Origin: DAOPZC01 sp035353175
Lineage (GTDB): Bacteria > Verrucomicrobiota > Kiritimatiellia > RFP12 > UBA1067
Length of the DNA: 64,000 nt
NCBI GenBank assembly: GCA_035353175.1
Contig: DAOPZC010000004.1
Coordinates: 1 to 64,000 of the forward strand
Reading direction: 5' to 3'
Positions 1 through 9,236 of the stretch are shown in pieces. Position 1 is the stretch's first letter; each line of letters opens with the position of its first letter. The translations under genes were made by a program, and so were the position numbers. Under the pieces are notes generated by a model. It was not told the DNA's origin. It made no database searches and saw only the letters and a list, made by a program, of their open reading frames with translations.

Positions 1-2
1 GG

Positions 3-803
3 TCGTGCGCGTCGCCCGGCTTCACCGGCGAGAACGACCAGATCAAGGCGGTCATAGATACGCTGAGCGAAGCCGCCAAGAAGCGCGGCATTTACGTGAT
101 CGACCGGGGCGGCGACCGCGAGACACTGTTTAAACACCTTCTGGACAACGGGTTGCGGTTCATCATCCGGCTTGTGGGCGACCGCACCCTGCTCTGGAGG
201 GGCAGGCCCTTCATCGCCGAGAATCTCGCCGCAAAATGCCGGATGCGGCACGCGGAGACGATCTGGCGGGAGACGGAAGAGGGCGAGAAGAGCCACGAGA
301 TCCAGTACGGCGCGATGGACGTGCGCCTGCCGGGCCGCGACGAGCCGCTGCGCCTGGTCGTCGTCACGGGCTTCGGCGAGAAGCCCATGCTGCTGCTCAC
401 GAGCGTCGCGGGCACGGAGAGCCGGCAGAGCCTCTGGCAGATCGTCGAGGGGTACATGACCCGCTGGCGCGTCGAGGACGCGATCCGCTTCATCAAGCAG
501 AGCTACCGCCTCGAGGACATCCGGCTGCTCGACTACACGCGCCTGAAAAACATGATGGCCGTCGTGCTCGCCGCGGTCTTCTTCGCCTCCTGCTGGCTGG
601 GAGAGTCCGTCCGCCGCGGCATCCTCGCGCGAAACATCACGCGTGTCTCGAAGCGCCTGTTCGGCGTGCCCGACTTCCACTACTACGCGCTCGCCGACGG
701 CATCGCACGGCTCTTCAACAGATGCGGCAGGTGGTGCCGCCAGAGCACCGTTCGCGGCAAGGCCAACATGCAGCCGGAACTGCCCCTGTTCGCGTCAGGC
801 TGA
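3..803 (+). CDS. IS4-family DDE transposase, 3' part (cut by window start)
   Basis: The reading frame is open from the first bases of the window, so the 5' end lies outside; about 266 codons are visible. The protein carries the hallmark C-terminal half of an IS4-type transposase. The second catalytic Asp sits in VIDRGGDR (Asp at 102-104). The YREK signature Y-(2)-R-(3)-E-(6)-K is intact (Tyr at 453-455, Glu at 474-476, in YMTRWRVEDAIRFIKQ) and supplies the third acidic residue. These enzymes cut and paste their own insertion sequence. No stop or frameshift is seen in the visible part, so it may be active. It ends 163 bases before rpmI, where infC is often found in other bacteria. I could not define the terminal inverted repeats because the left end is missing. 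Confidence 0.88.
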   Translation, partial: SCASPGFTGENDQIKAVIDTLSEAAKKRGIYVIDRGGDRETLFKHLLDNGLRFIIRLVGDRTLLWRGRPFIAENLAAKCRMRHAETIWRETEEGEKSHEIQYGAMDVRLPGRDEPLRLVVVTGFGEKPMLLLTSVAGTESRQSLWQIVEGYMTRWRVEDAIRFIKQSYRLEDIRLLDYTRLKNMMAVVLAAVFFASCWLGESVRRGILARNITRVSKRLFGVPDFHYYALADGIARLFNRCGRWCRQSTVRGKANMQPELPLFASG

Positions 804-966
804 AAACTGGGGATAGTCCACGAAGATTTAGCCTAGACGCGGTGTTTCGTTTTTGGTAAAAATATTTCTTCATTTTTCACCGTGTAGGTGGAAAAAGTGT
901 TCCTGTTCGGGCTATCACGGCTGACTGCCCTGCGGGTTCAGGCTTCAAACAAGGAAGAGGTACATC

Positions 967-1164
967 ATGCCTACCATGAAGACCAAGAAGTCCGCGACCA
1001 AGCGGATTAAAATGTCGGCCACGGGTAAAGTGTTGCGCTCGCAGGGGGGCAAGTCCCACCTGAACGGCTATAAGTCGCGCGGGCGTAAGCGTAATCTCCG
1101 TGGTACCACCGTTGCTGATGAAACATTCGCTAAAACTGCGGCTCGCATGCTGCAAGGCAACTAA
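967..1164 (+). CDS. rpmI: 50S ribosomal protein L35 (bL35)
   Basis: Small basic protein of 65 residues, the usual size for bL35, a structural protein of the large ribosomal subunit. The N-terminus MPTMKTKKSATKRIK and the central KVLRSQGGKSHLNGYKSR match the family. Start ATG is preceded by GGAAGAGG at 953-960, six bases away. It is followed 15 bases later by rplT, the conserved bL35-bL20 pair. In many bacteria infC lies directly upstream and controls the operon through IF3; here the upstream neighbour is a transposase, so any infC is either beyond the insertion or elsewhere. Confidence 0.97.
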   Translation: MPTMKTKKSATKRIKMSATGKVLRSQGGKSHLNGYKSRGRKRNLRGTTVADETFAKTAARMLQGN

Positions 1165-1179
1165 CAGGGAGATTGTGTC

Positions 1180-1536
1180 ATGTCACGAGTAACAAATGCA
1201 CCCGCGTCCAGAGAGCGCCGGCGTCGGCGCCTAGAGCTCGCGAAAGGTTTTCGCGGCTCGCGCAGCAAGCTTTTCCGTCAGGCGACCGAGGCCGTCGACC
1301 GTGCGCAACGGTTGGCCACGGTGCACCGCAAAGACCGCAAACGCGAATACCGCAGCTTGTGGATCGCCCGCATCAATGCGGCGACCCGCAACGAGGGGAT
1401 GACCTACAGCCGCTTTATGGAAGGTCTCACCAAGGCCGGTATCGCGATCAACCGCAAGATGCTTTCCGAGATTGCGATCGCGGATGCGGAGGGCTTCAAG
1501 GGCCTGATCGAAAAGGCGCGTGCGGCGCTCGCGTAA
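1180..1536 (+). CDS. rplT: 50S ribosomal protein L20 (bL20)
   Basis: 118 residues, typical bL20 length. The protein binds 23S rRNA early in large-subunit assembly and in some bacteria represses its own operon. The sequence shows the basic N-terminal arm (RERRRRRLELAKGFRGSRS) and the conserved globular part with RDRKREYRSLWIARINAA-like text (here KDRKREYRSLWIARIN). It starts 15 bases after rpmI and is followed by a hairpin terminator at 1564-1603, so the ribosomal transcript probably ends here rather than continuing into pheST. Confidence 0.97.
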   Translation: MSRVTNAPASRERRRRRLELAKGFRGSRSKLFRQATEAVDRAQRLATVHRKDRKREYRSLWIARINAATRNEGMTYSRFMEGLTKAGIAINRKMLSEIAIADAEGFKGLIEKARAALA

Positions 1537-1563
1537 ACACGCGAAGTCCTATACGGCTCACGC

Positions 1564-1603
1564 AAGAAGGCTGTTCCTTTCAGGGAATAGCCTTCTTCTT
1601 TTT
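1564..1603 (+). terminator. Intrinsic terminator after rplT
   Basis: A 14-bp stem with one G-T pair (left arm 1564-1577, right arm 1584-1597), six-base loop, then a T-rich tail CTTTTTTC-like at 1598-1603. It starts 27 bases after the rplT stop and fits a rho-independent terminator. It separates the ribosomal genes from the following isomerase-like gene. Confidence 0.85.
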
Positions 1604-1701
1604 CACACTGGACAAATCCGGTCCGAATGGCGAAGATAATTCTTTAAAACTGATTGCGGATGAACGGTTTCAACCCCATTACACGAAGGGCAAGGACATT
1701 T

Positions 1702-2841
1702 ATGAACAACCAGATTTGGCTGATGACGTCGGCTTTTCCTAAACTTTCTTTCACCCAGGTGATCAAAAAGGCCAAGGCGGCGGGCGCTCAGGGCCTGGAA
1801 CTGTGCGTGTTCCGTCGCGACGGGACGCGTCGGGACCACGTGGCCACGCATTTGGACTACGAACACTTTTCGCCGGATGACGCCGAGAAGGTGCTCGACA
1901 CCTGCGCGGCCCAAGGCGTGCGGATTTCGGTCGGGGCGTACGACAACCTGTTGGGCGGCGATCCTGCCGAGTGCGAGGCGAACCGCAACCACATCCTGAA
2001 GCTGATCCGCATGGCTTATTTGCTCGGCGGCGACGCCAACGACGTCTGCGTCGGCACGTTCGTCGGTTACAACCATGAACTGGGCAAGGAGGACGGCGGT
2101 TTCGCCAAGAACCTCGAGCTCTACGCCAAGGTGTTCAAGCCGGTCGTCAAATACGCCGAGAGCCTGGGCGTGACGCTGAACTACGAGAACTGCCCGATGG
2201 AAGGGTGGCGTCCGGCTTCTGCGCCGACCACCTACAACAACCTGCCCTGTACGCTCGCGGCCCGCAAGTTGATGTACGCGCTGATCCCGAGCAAGGCACA
2301 TGGCGAGACCTATGACCCGTCCCATGACGCCTGGCAAAACATCGACCCCGTGGCCGTCATCGCGAACACCGATTTCTCGCGCCTGCACCGCGTCCACATC
2401 AAAGGCACGCGCAACCGCGCGGACAGCCTTGCCGCGATCCAGTGGGGCCGACTCTATCCGATGCAGCAGGTCGACGCGAAGCTCGCCAAGAAGGCGGGTG
2501 TCTGCCAGCCGGCCTGCGAATGGGACCGCCACCACTACGATCCGAAGCTGCCGGGCTTCGGCGGCTCCGACAGCATCGATTGGTTCGCGTTCTTCAAGGC
2601 GCTGATGGCCAAAGGTTACGAACGGCCGTTCGTGATCGAGAATGAGGCCGATAACTCTTCTCACACGGGCAACGCTGCCGCGACCCTGCAGGGCTTCGCC
2701 GCCACGGTGATGTCGATGGCTCCGGCCGTCTGGTCGCTGGATGCGGATAAGGGGTGGTGGTTCAATCCTAAGAATCTTCCGGCACTCAGGTCCGCTGCGA
2801 AAAAGGACGTTCCGGTCGTGACGATGAAAGACCTCGCGTAA
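1702..2841 (+). CDS. Sugar phosphate isomerase/epimerase-like TIM-barrel protein
   Basis: 379 residues from the ATG at 1702, chosen because AAGGA lies five bases upstream; a GTG-type extension to 1654 adds a non-conserved tail. The fold signature is that of the xylose-isomerase-like (AP endonuclease family 2) TIM barrels: N-terminal KAKAAGAQGLELCVF, central GVTLNYENCPMEGW with a metal-binding-type Glu, RLHRVHIKGTRN and C-terminal FVIENEAD. Such proteins use divalent metal to isomerise or epimerise sugars or keto-sugars; substrate cannot be told from sequence. No signal peptide is seen, so it should be cytoplasmic. It sits between rplT and pheS with a terminator on each side, so it is an independent unit inserted into an otherwise conserved translation cluster. 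Confidence 0.85.
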   Translation: MNNQIWLMTSAFPKLSFTQVIKKAKAAGAQGLELCVFRRDGTRRDHVATHLDYEHFSPDDAEKVLDTCAAQGVRISVGAYDNLLGGDPAECEANRNHILKLIRMAYLLGGDANDVCVGTFVGYNHELGKEDGGFAKNLELYAKVFKPVVKYAESLGVTLNYENCPMEGWRPASAPTTYNNLPCTLAARKLMYALIPSKAHGETYDPSHDAWQNIDPVAVIANTDFSRLHRVHIKGTRNRADSLAAIQWGRLYPMQQVDAKLAKKAGVCQPACEWDRHHYDPKLPGFGGSDSIDWFAFFKALMAKGYERPFVIENEADNSSHTGNAAATLQGFAATVMSMAPAVWSLDADKGWWFNPKNLPALRSAAKKDVPVVTMKDLA

Positions 2842-2862
2842 GGGGTGCGGAAGCGCATCGCG

Positions 2863-2909
2863 ACACGGAGGGTACGGGGGTTTTGCGATCTCTGTACCCT
2901 TCGTGTTTT
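2863..2909 (+). terminator. Probable terminator between isomerase-like gene and pheS
   Basis: 13-bp stem with one G-T pair (2863-2875 with 2894-2906), 18-base loop, followed by TTTATT. It begins 21 bases after the isomerase-like stop codon. The T tract is short, so termination may be partial. Confidence 0.65.
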
Positions 2910-2910
2910 A

Positions 2911-2939
2911 TTGATTTCGACGGGGGATTGGCCTAAACT
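2911..2939 (+). promoter_or_regulatory. Candidate sigma70-type promoter for pheST
   Basis: TTGATT at 2911-2916 and TAAACT at 2934-2939 with a 17-base spacer, just after the terminator and 35 bases before the pheS start. Each hexamer matches four of six consensus bases. Position supports the call more than sequence alone. Confidence 0.45.
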
Positions 2940-2973
2940 ACCTCCCTTCGATTTTAAGGAGAGAGAAGGGCAT

Positions 2974-4011
<1,038 letters not shown>

Positions 4012-4048
4012 CCTTTTGTCGAGCAAGCATCTTTTTCTGAGGCATAGC

Positions 4049-6463
4049 ATGAAAGTACCTGTCAGTTGGTTGAACGAGTATGTGGACGTGTCGGATCTGT
4101 CGGTCAAAGAGCTGTCCGACAAGTTGACCTTTTCCGGTGTGGAGGTCGAAGCCGTCGAAGAAGTCGGCGTGACGCTCGACGATCTCTTTGTGGTGGGAGA
4201 GGTGCTGACCTGCGTGGCGCACCAGAACTCGGATCATCTGCACGTCTGCAAGGTGTTTGACGGCACGCAGGAGTTGCAGATCGTGTGCGGAGCGCCGAAC
4301 TGCGCGGCGGGCATCAAGGTGCCGCTGGCCAAGGTCGGCGCGGTGGTGCCCGATGGCGGCTTCACAATTAAGCAGGCTAAGTTGCGCGGCGTGGCCTCGT
4401 TCGGAATGCTGTGCTCCGCCCGGGAGCTCAAACTTTCGGAAGACCATGCGGGCCTGATGATTCTCGATCCTTCACTGCAGGCGGGAACGCCGATGCGCGA
4501 CGTGTTGCCGCCGCCGGAAACTGTGTTCGACCTGGAGATCACGTGGAACCGGCCGGACTGCCTGTCGATCATCGGTATCGCGCGCGAGTTGGCGGCGATC
4601 CTGAAGCGTCCGCTGCGCCTGCCGAAGGCGGAATTTGAGGAGACCGGTGAGCCGGTTGAGTCCTTCGCGAAGGTGCGGGTCGAGGATCCGGCGAAGTGTC
4701 CCCGGTACACGGCGCGCGTCATGACCGGCGTGAAGGACGGGGCTTCGCCAGAATGGATGAAGCGTCGCTTGGAGCTGTGCGGCATGCGGTCGATCAGCCT
4801 GACCGTCGACGTGACCAACTACGTGATGTTGGAGTGCGGCCAGCCGCTGCACGCGTTCGATTATCGCACGCTGGCCGAGAACACGGTCGTGGTGCGTTGC
4901 GCCCGGCCGAGAGAGAAGATCAAGACGCTGGATGGCGTGGAGCGCACGCTGGACCCGAGCATGCTGGTGATTGCGGACGCCCGGGTGCCGAGCGCGGTTG
5001 CGGGCGTGATGGGCGGCGAGGGCAGCGAGATCGCCGCGGGCACGGAGCACGTGCTGCTGGAGAGCGCCCTGTTTGATCCGGCCTCGACCAAGTTCACCGG
5101 TACGCGACTGGGCCTTTCGACGGAGTCGTCCCGCCGGTACGAGCGCGGGGTCGATCCGGAGTTGGCCGACTGGGCGAGTCGCCGGGCAGTGTCGCTTCTG
5201 GCTGAGCATGGCCAGGCGCAGGTTGCCAGAGGCGTGATCGACGTGGACAACCGGGGCTTTGGGCCGAGCGAGGTGTCGCTGCGGTTCAAGCGCGCGCAGG
5301 ACGTGATCGGCGTCGCGCTGCCGGAAAATGAAATGGTCGGCATCCTGACGTCGCTGGGATTAGAGGCGGTCAAGCGCGACGCGGTTGGCGCCACGTTCAG
5401 AATCCCTTCTTTTCGTCTGGATTTAACGCTGGAGGCGGACTTGATCGAGGAGATCGCGCGGGTGCACGGACTCGATGCGATTCCGGACAAGATGCCGGAC
5501 TCGACTGCGGTTTCGACGCTTGACGATAGCCCGTTCTATGCGCGGGCGCGTTGCCGGCAGGTCTTGTTGGGACTGGGTTTTTCCGAGGCCATGCATTACA
5601 GTTTCCTTTCAGCGCAGGAGCTGGATGCGTTCGACAAACGGAATGCGGGCGCGCGGGCGGTGCTGCCGAATCCGGTCAGCACCGACTACGGCGTGCTGCG
5701 CGATTCCCTGTTGCCTCAGATGGCCGGATCGCTCGGTCGCAACGCGTCCCGCCAGGTGGAAAGCGCGGCGCTGTTCGAGATGGGGCGGGTCTTCTTTGTG
5801 GATGCGGCTGGCCAGCCTGGCGAGGAGGAACGCGTGTCGCTGGGGCTGATGGGGCCGTTTGGTCGCGCCGCAATCGACCGGCGACGTACGGTGACCAACG
5901 AAGAGGCGCTGCTGTGGCTCAAGGGCGCGGTGGAAGCGCTGGTCGCGGCGCTGCGCGCGGGCAGCGTGACGTTCGCGCGGTGCGAGCACCCCGCCATGGA
6001 GGCGGGGTGGGCGGTCGAGATCCTTCTGAACGGCGAACGCGTCGGCGGCATGGGCCTGGTTTCGGCGGCCTTGCGGCACCAGTGGCGGATGACGTCGCCC
6101 ATGCCGCTGGCCGAGCTTCGTCTGTCCCCGCTGCTGACGGGCGTGTCAACGGTGGCGCCGATCAAGCCGGTGCCGCAGTACCCAGCCGTGCGGCGCGATA
6201 TCGCGTTTGTCGCCGAGGCGTCCGTGACGCACCGTGATGTGGTTTGCGCGGTCCGCAAAGCGGCCCCGGCGGAATTGACCGGAATCGGGCTTTTTGATAT
6301 CTTTCAGTCAAAAGAAATTGGCAAAGGGAAACGCAGCATGGGCTATGCCCTCGAGTTTCGTTCGCCGGATCGGACGCTGACGGATCAAGAGGTGAACGCG
6401 GCCTTTGCGAAGATCGTTCAGGCACTGAAGTCGGACCTGAACGTCGAGGTGCGTGAGGGGTAA
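4049..6463 (+). CDS. pheT: Phenylalanine-tRNA ligase beta subunit
   Basis: 804 residues, the usual bacterial PheT length. Start MKVPVSWLNEYVDV at 4049 has GAGG six bases upstream; the TTG at 4016 is rejected. Domains in order: N-terminal tRNA-binding (EMAP-like) region with NSDHLHVCKV and IVCGAPN (about residues 40-160), B3/4 editing region with SISLTVDVTNYVMLECGQPLHAFD, B5 domain, synthetase-like core, and C-terminal ferredoxin-fold anticodon-binding domain ending with YALEFRSPDRTLTDQEVN. It forms the heterotetramer with PheS and contributes tRNA binding and editing of mischarged Tyr. Confidence 0.97.
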   Translation: MKVPVSWLNEYVDVSDLSVKELSDKLTFSGVEVEAVEEVGVTLDDLFVVGEVLTCVAHQNSDHLHVCKVFDGTQELQIVCGAPNCAAGIKVPLAKVGAVVPDGGFTIKQAKLRGVASFGMLCSARELKLSEDHAGLMILDPSLQAGTPMRDVLPPPETVFDLEITWNRPDCLSIIGIARELAAILKRPLRLPKAEFEETGEPVESFAKVRVEDPAKCPRYTARVMTGVKDGASPEWMKRRLELCGMRSISLTVDVTNYVMLECGQPLHAFDYRTLAENTVVVRCARPREKIKTLDGVERTLDPSMLVIADARVPSAVAGVMGGEGSEIAAGTEHVLLESALFDPASTKFTGTRLGLSTESSRRYERGVDPELADWASRRAVSLLAEHGQAQVARGVIDVDNRGFGPSEVSLRFKRAQDVIGVALPENEMVGILTSLGLEAVKRDAVGATFRIPSFRLDLTLEADLIEEIARVHGLDAIPDKMPDSTAVSTLDDSPFYARARCRQVLLGLGFSEAMHYSFLSAQELDAFDKRNAGARAVLPNPVSTDYGVLRDSLLPQMAGSLGRNASRQVESAALFEMGRVFFVDAAGQPGEEERVSLGLMGPFGRAAIDRRRTVTNEEALLWLKGAVEALVAALRAGSVTFARCEHPAMEAGWAVEILLNGERVGGMGLVSAALRHQWRMTSPMPLAELRLSPLLTGVSTVAPIKPVPQYPAVRRDIAFVAEASVTHRDVVCAVRKAAPAELTGIGLFDIFQSKEIGKGKRSMGYALEFRSPDRTLTDQEVNAAFAKIVQALKSDLNVEVREG

Positions 6464-6748
6464 AACGATTTTGATCTTTGAATGAAGCCGGGCGGCCAGC
6501 GATGTCCGGCAAAGGAACGAAGTGGGCCCTGCTTTGTACGCGGATAAGCAGCATTTCTCTGACCTTCAATTTGTACCGGGAGTTTGAATGCGGCGTGAAA
6601 TGGATCCTGCCTCGTGCAGAGTCCAGAAGACGTCGACTAGAGCACCCACCTTATGGGTGAGGTTCCAGAGATCCTGCATTACGGCAAAGTGGGGCTTTTT
6701 TTAAATAAGAATGAGGCTCAGCAGCGAACAACTGGGGAACGATGGTTT

Positions 6749-7651
6749 ATGGTGAGGAAGTCGATTTACTTTTTTGTGATGCTGATGTTCGGCAGCCGGG
6801 TTGCGGCGCAACTGCCTGAGGTGTCAGCGCAGGCGCTGGACGAATTGGGCAGCACCTACGGTGTGCCTCAGATGAACGGTTTCGTGTTCATCGAAGGTCG
6901 GTATGTCCCTCCGCCCTATACTGTCACACGCAAAGGAAACGGCATTTTCATCAACCGTATTCAGGTCGAGCAGCCGATGCGTTGGCCGATCCCAGCCTTG
7001 ACGGGTGCCGAAGGGGAGAAGAAAGCTGTCGACTCGGACGGCGATTTCGAGGAGGTCGCGGCGCCTGCGGCACCTGTGCCTGCCGGCGCGCCCGCGGACG
7101 AAGCGGTGGCCGCTCCGGCGAAAGCGAAGGCGGTCAAAAGCATCGACGACTTGTTTGCCGACGACGGTGCCCCGGCCGAGGCAGACGCACCGGCGGTTCC
7201 GTCCCAGGCTCCGGCGGCTCCGGTTGCGGTCCCCGAGACGAAAGCCGTGGCGCCGCAGATGGGCGTGCAGCCGGAACGCGCGCCCGAAGATGCCGAGCGG
7301 GAAAAGGCCGCGGCGGCCGCGAGTCTTGACCGCATCCGCAAAGGGTACGAGCAGTCGCTGACGCGCGGCGACATGTTCTTTTTCGGGCAACGCCACAACC
7401 GCGTGAACGGCAATTATGGTACGGCGTGCGCCCTGATGGGCGTTTTGCCGAAAGCGCTGCGGTACGCGGACTCGCCGAATGATCTCTATCAGCGGCTGAC
7501 GCAGGGCGGGGTGTACTTCATTGACATTGCGATTTGCGCAGAGCTGTTCCGGAACAAGAACACCTTTCCGATGCTGGAGGACCGCTTGCGGAAGATCGAA
7601 GAGGCCAAAGCGCTGGAGGCCAAGAAACGCCGGCCGTCGACTGTGTGGTGA
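6749..7651 (+). CDS. Exported protein of unknown function, Ala/Pro-rich middle
   Basis: 300 residues from the ATG at 6749, which gives a classical signal peptide (MVRKSIYFFVMLMFGSRVAAQ). I recognise no family. About residues 30-80 contain a folded-looking segment with NGFVFIEGRYVPPPYTV. Residues about 90-200 are low-complexity, rich in Ala, Pro, Glu and Lys, probably a flexible linker. The C-terminal 100 residues (from RGDMFFFGQRHNRVNG) again look folded and end in a charged helix. The 285 bases upstream (6464-6748) hold no convincing gene, only a CACCC/GGGTG hairpin near 6641-6657. The product is probably periplasmic. The next gene, a TrpR-like repressor, starts 38 bases after it. Confidence 0.65.
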   Translation: MVRKSIYFFVMLMFGSRVAAQLPEVSAQALDELGSTYGVPQMNGFVFIEGRYVPPPYTVTRKGNGIFINRIQVEQPMRWPIPALTGAEGEKKAVDSDGDFEEVAAPAAPVPAGAPADEAVAAPAKAKAVKSIDDLFADDGAPAEADAPAVPSQAPAAPVAVPETKAVAPQMGVQPERAPEDAEREKAAAAASLDRIRKGYEQSLTRGDMFFFGQRHNRVNGNYGTACALMGVLPKALRYADSPNDLYQRLTQGGVYFIDIAICAELFRNKNTFPMLEDRLRKIEEAKALEAKKRRPSTVW

Positions 7652-7689
7652 AGAAACGGCGCCCGCCGCTGCCGACAGGAGAGTGTATA

Positions 7690-8007
7690 GTGCGCGTGAA
7701 ACATAAGATCGATGCAAAAGCCTTCGCGGCCGTGACGGACGTGCTGGCTTCGCTCACGTCGGGTGAGGACATGCGTCAGTTTCTCAAGGAATTGCTGACG
7801 CCGGCGGAGATTCGCGATATCACTCTGCGCTGGCGTCTGCTGGAACGGTTGACGGAAGGCGTGCCGCAGCGGAAGATTGCGGAGGAGCTGAAAATCAGCC
7901 TGTGCAAAATCACGCGCGGCTCGAAGATTCTGAAACAGAAGGGCGCGGTGACGGCATGCGTCCTGAAAAATCGGTCAGAGAACGATGAGCAGAGAAAGAG
8001 GTCGTGA
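7690..8007 (+). CDS. TrpR/YerC-family DNA-binding protein
   Basis: 105 residues from the GTG at 7690, chosen because AGGAG lies seven bases upstream and the length then matches TrpR/YerC proteins (about 100-108). The family-defining helix-turn-helix region is clear: LLTPAEIRDITLRWRLLERLTEG followed by QRKIAEELKISLCKITRGSKIL. TrpR binds tryptophan as co-repressor; YerC-type members are less well understood. The aminotransferase gene begins one base after this stop codon, suggesting co-transcription and perhaps control of amino-acid metabolism. A C-terminal tail of about 20 polar residues (NRSENDEQRKRS) is unusual. Ligand is unknown. Confidence 0.85.
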   Translation: MRVKHKIDAKAFAAVTDVLASLTSGEDMRQFLKELLTPAEIRDITLRWRLLERLTEGVPQRKIAEELKISLCKITRGSKILKQKGAVTACVLKNRSENDEQRKRS

Positions 8008-8008
8008 G

Positions 8009-9190
8009 ATGCAGGTGATTGCGGAGGGGATTCAGAAACAGATGGCGGGTGCTTCGTGGATCCGCAAAATGTTTGAAAAGGGACTTGAGCTGAAGAAACA
8101 GGTCGGACCCGAGAACGTCTACGATTTCAGCCTTGGCAACCCGGACATTCCTGCGCCGGCGCGGGCGGGCGAGGTGTTGCGCGGGCTGGCCGATCGCGTG
8201 GTCCAGCCGTTCGGGATGGGGTATTGTCCGAATTCGGGACTGCCCGAGTTCCGCGAGGCGCTCGCCGCCTTCCTGGCAGGCCAGCAGCAGGTGCCGGTGC
8301 AAGCCTCCCACATCGTCGTCACGTGTGGCGCGGCCGGTGCGCTGACGTCCTTTTTCAGGGCGGTGCTGGAGCCGGGCGATGAAGTGATGTGCCCGGCGCC
8401 TTATTTCGTCGAGTATGGATCCTATTGCGGACATTTCGGCGGCGTGCTCAAGCCGGTGCGAGCGCTCCCTCCCGATTTCCAGCCGGACATCGCGGCCATG
8501 GAGGCTGCGATCTCGGATAAAACGCGCGTGATCATCGTCAACTCGCCGAACAACCCGACCGGCTGCATTTATTCGCAGGCGACGCTGGAGCGTTTGGCGG
8601 CGATGGTGGACCGCGTGAACGCAAAGCGCGGCCGCGCGCTGTTTCTGGTGAGCGATGAGCCGTATCGTTTCCTCGCCTATGACGGCGCCGTGGTGCCGCC
8701 GGTTTTGCCGCTTTCGCCTTTCACGCTGGTGTTGGGCTCGTTCTCCAAGAATTTGTCAATGGCGGGCGAACGCATCGGTTACCTCGCCGCGAATCCCGCG
8801 ATGCCCGACGTGGGCCTGCTGGTGAGCGCCGTGACCATGACGAACCGTACGCTGGGCTTCGTGAATGCGCCCGTTCTGGGGCAACGTCTGGCGATGGCTC
8901 TCTTGAACGAGGGGGTGGATGTTTCGATCTATGCGCGGCGCCGTGCGGCGATGGCTAAGGTGCTGACCGATGCCGGCATCCGGTTCACGATGCCGCAGGG
9001 CGCGTTCTATTTCTTTCCCGAAGCGCCGGGGGGCGACGATCAGGCTTTCGTGCAGGCGCTGCTCGCGCACAACGTGTTGGCCGTGCCGGGCGCGGGGTTC
9101 GGCTTCCCCGGTTATTTCCGGTTGAGTTTCAGCGTCGACGAGCAGGTGATTGAGAAATCCGCAAAGGGTTTCAAGGCGGCCGTCGGTTGA
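8009..9190 (+). CDS. Class I/II PLP-dependent aminotransferase
   Basis: 393 residues; start ATG 8009 has GAGG seven bases upstream (an ATG at 7985 overlapping the previous gene is the alternative). Fold-type I aminotransferase of the aspartate/aromatic group: substrate-side motif YDFSLGNPDIPAPA, cofactor-binding VTCGAAGALTSFF, NSPNNPTG with the conserved Asn, SDEPYRF with the Asp and Tyr, and the Schiff-base Lys about residue 247 in GSFSKNLSMAGERIGY. It moves an amino group between an amino acid and a 2-oxo acid using PLP in the cytoplasm. Pairing with a TrpR-like regulator hints at aromatic or aspartate metabolism, but substrate is not decided by sequence. Confidence 0.9.
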   Translation: MQVIAEGIQKQMAGASWIRKMFEKGLELKKQVGPENVYDFSLGNPDIPAPARAGEVLRGLADRVVQPFGMGYCPNSGLPEFREALAAFLAGQQQVPVQASHIVVTCGAAGALTSFFRAVLEPGDEVMCPAPYFVEYGSYCGHFGGVLKPVRALPPDFQPDIAAMEAAISDKTRVIIVNSPNNPTGCIYSQATLERLAAMVDRVNAKRGRALFLVSDEPYRFLAYDGAVVPPVLPLSPFTLVLGSFSKNLSMAGERIGYLAANPAMPDVGLLVSAVTMTNRTLGFVNAPVLGQRLAMALLNEGVDVSIYARRRAAMAKVLTDAGIRFTMPQGAFYFFPEAPGGDDQAFVQALLAHNVLAVPGAGFGFPGYFRLSFSVDEQVIEKSAKGFKAAVG

Positions 9191-9236
9191 AACGGCGTTC
9201 CCGTTCCGACCGCGCGACAACAAAGGAGGCTGGACG

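Noticed and set aside
1615..1640. TGGACA/GATAAT promoter-like pair before the isomerase-like gene
   Set aside because: Spacer is 20 bases, too long for a confident promoter.
6478..6660. Possible 60-residue gene in the pheT-6749 gap
   Set aside because: No RBS, no family resemblance and no coding-like pattern; the gap of 285 bases is left without a gene.
6590..6680. tRNA-like text with a CACCC/GGGTG stem and seven-base loop near 6641-6657
   Set aside because: Position 33 of the loop is not T, there is no acceptor pairing and no GTTCGAATC-type T loop; treated as a fortuitous hairpin.
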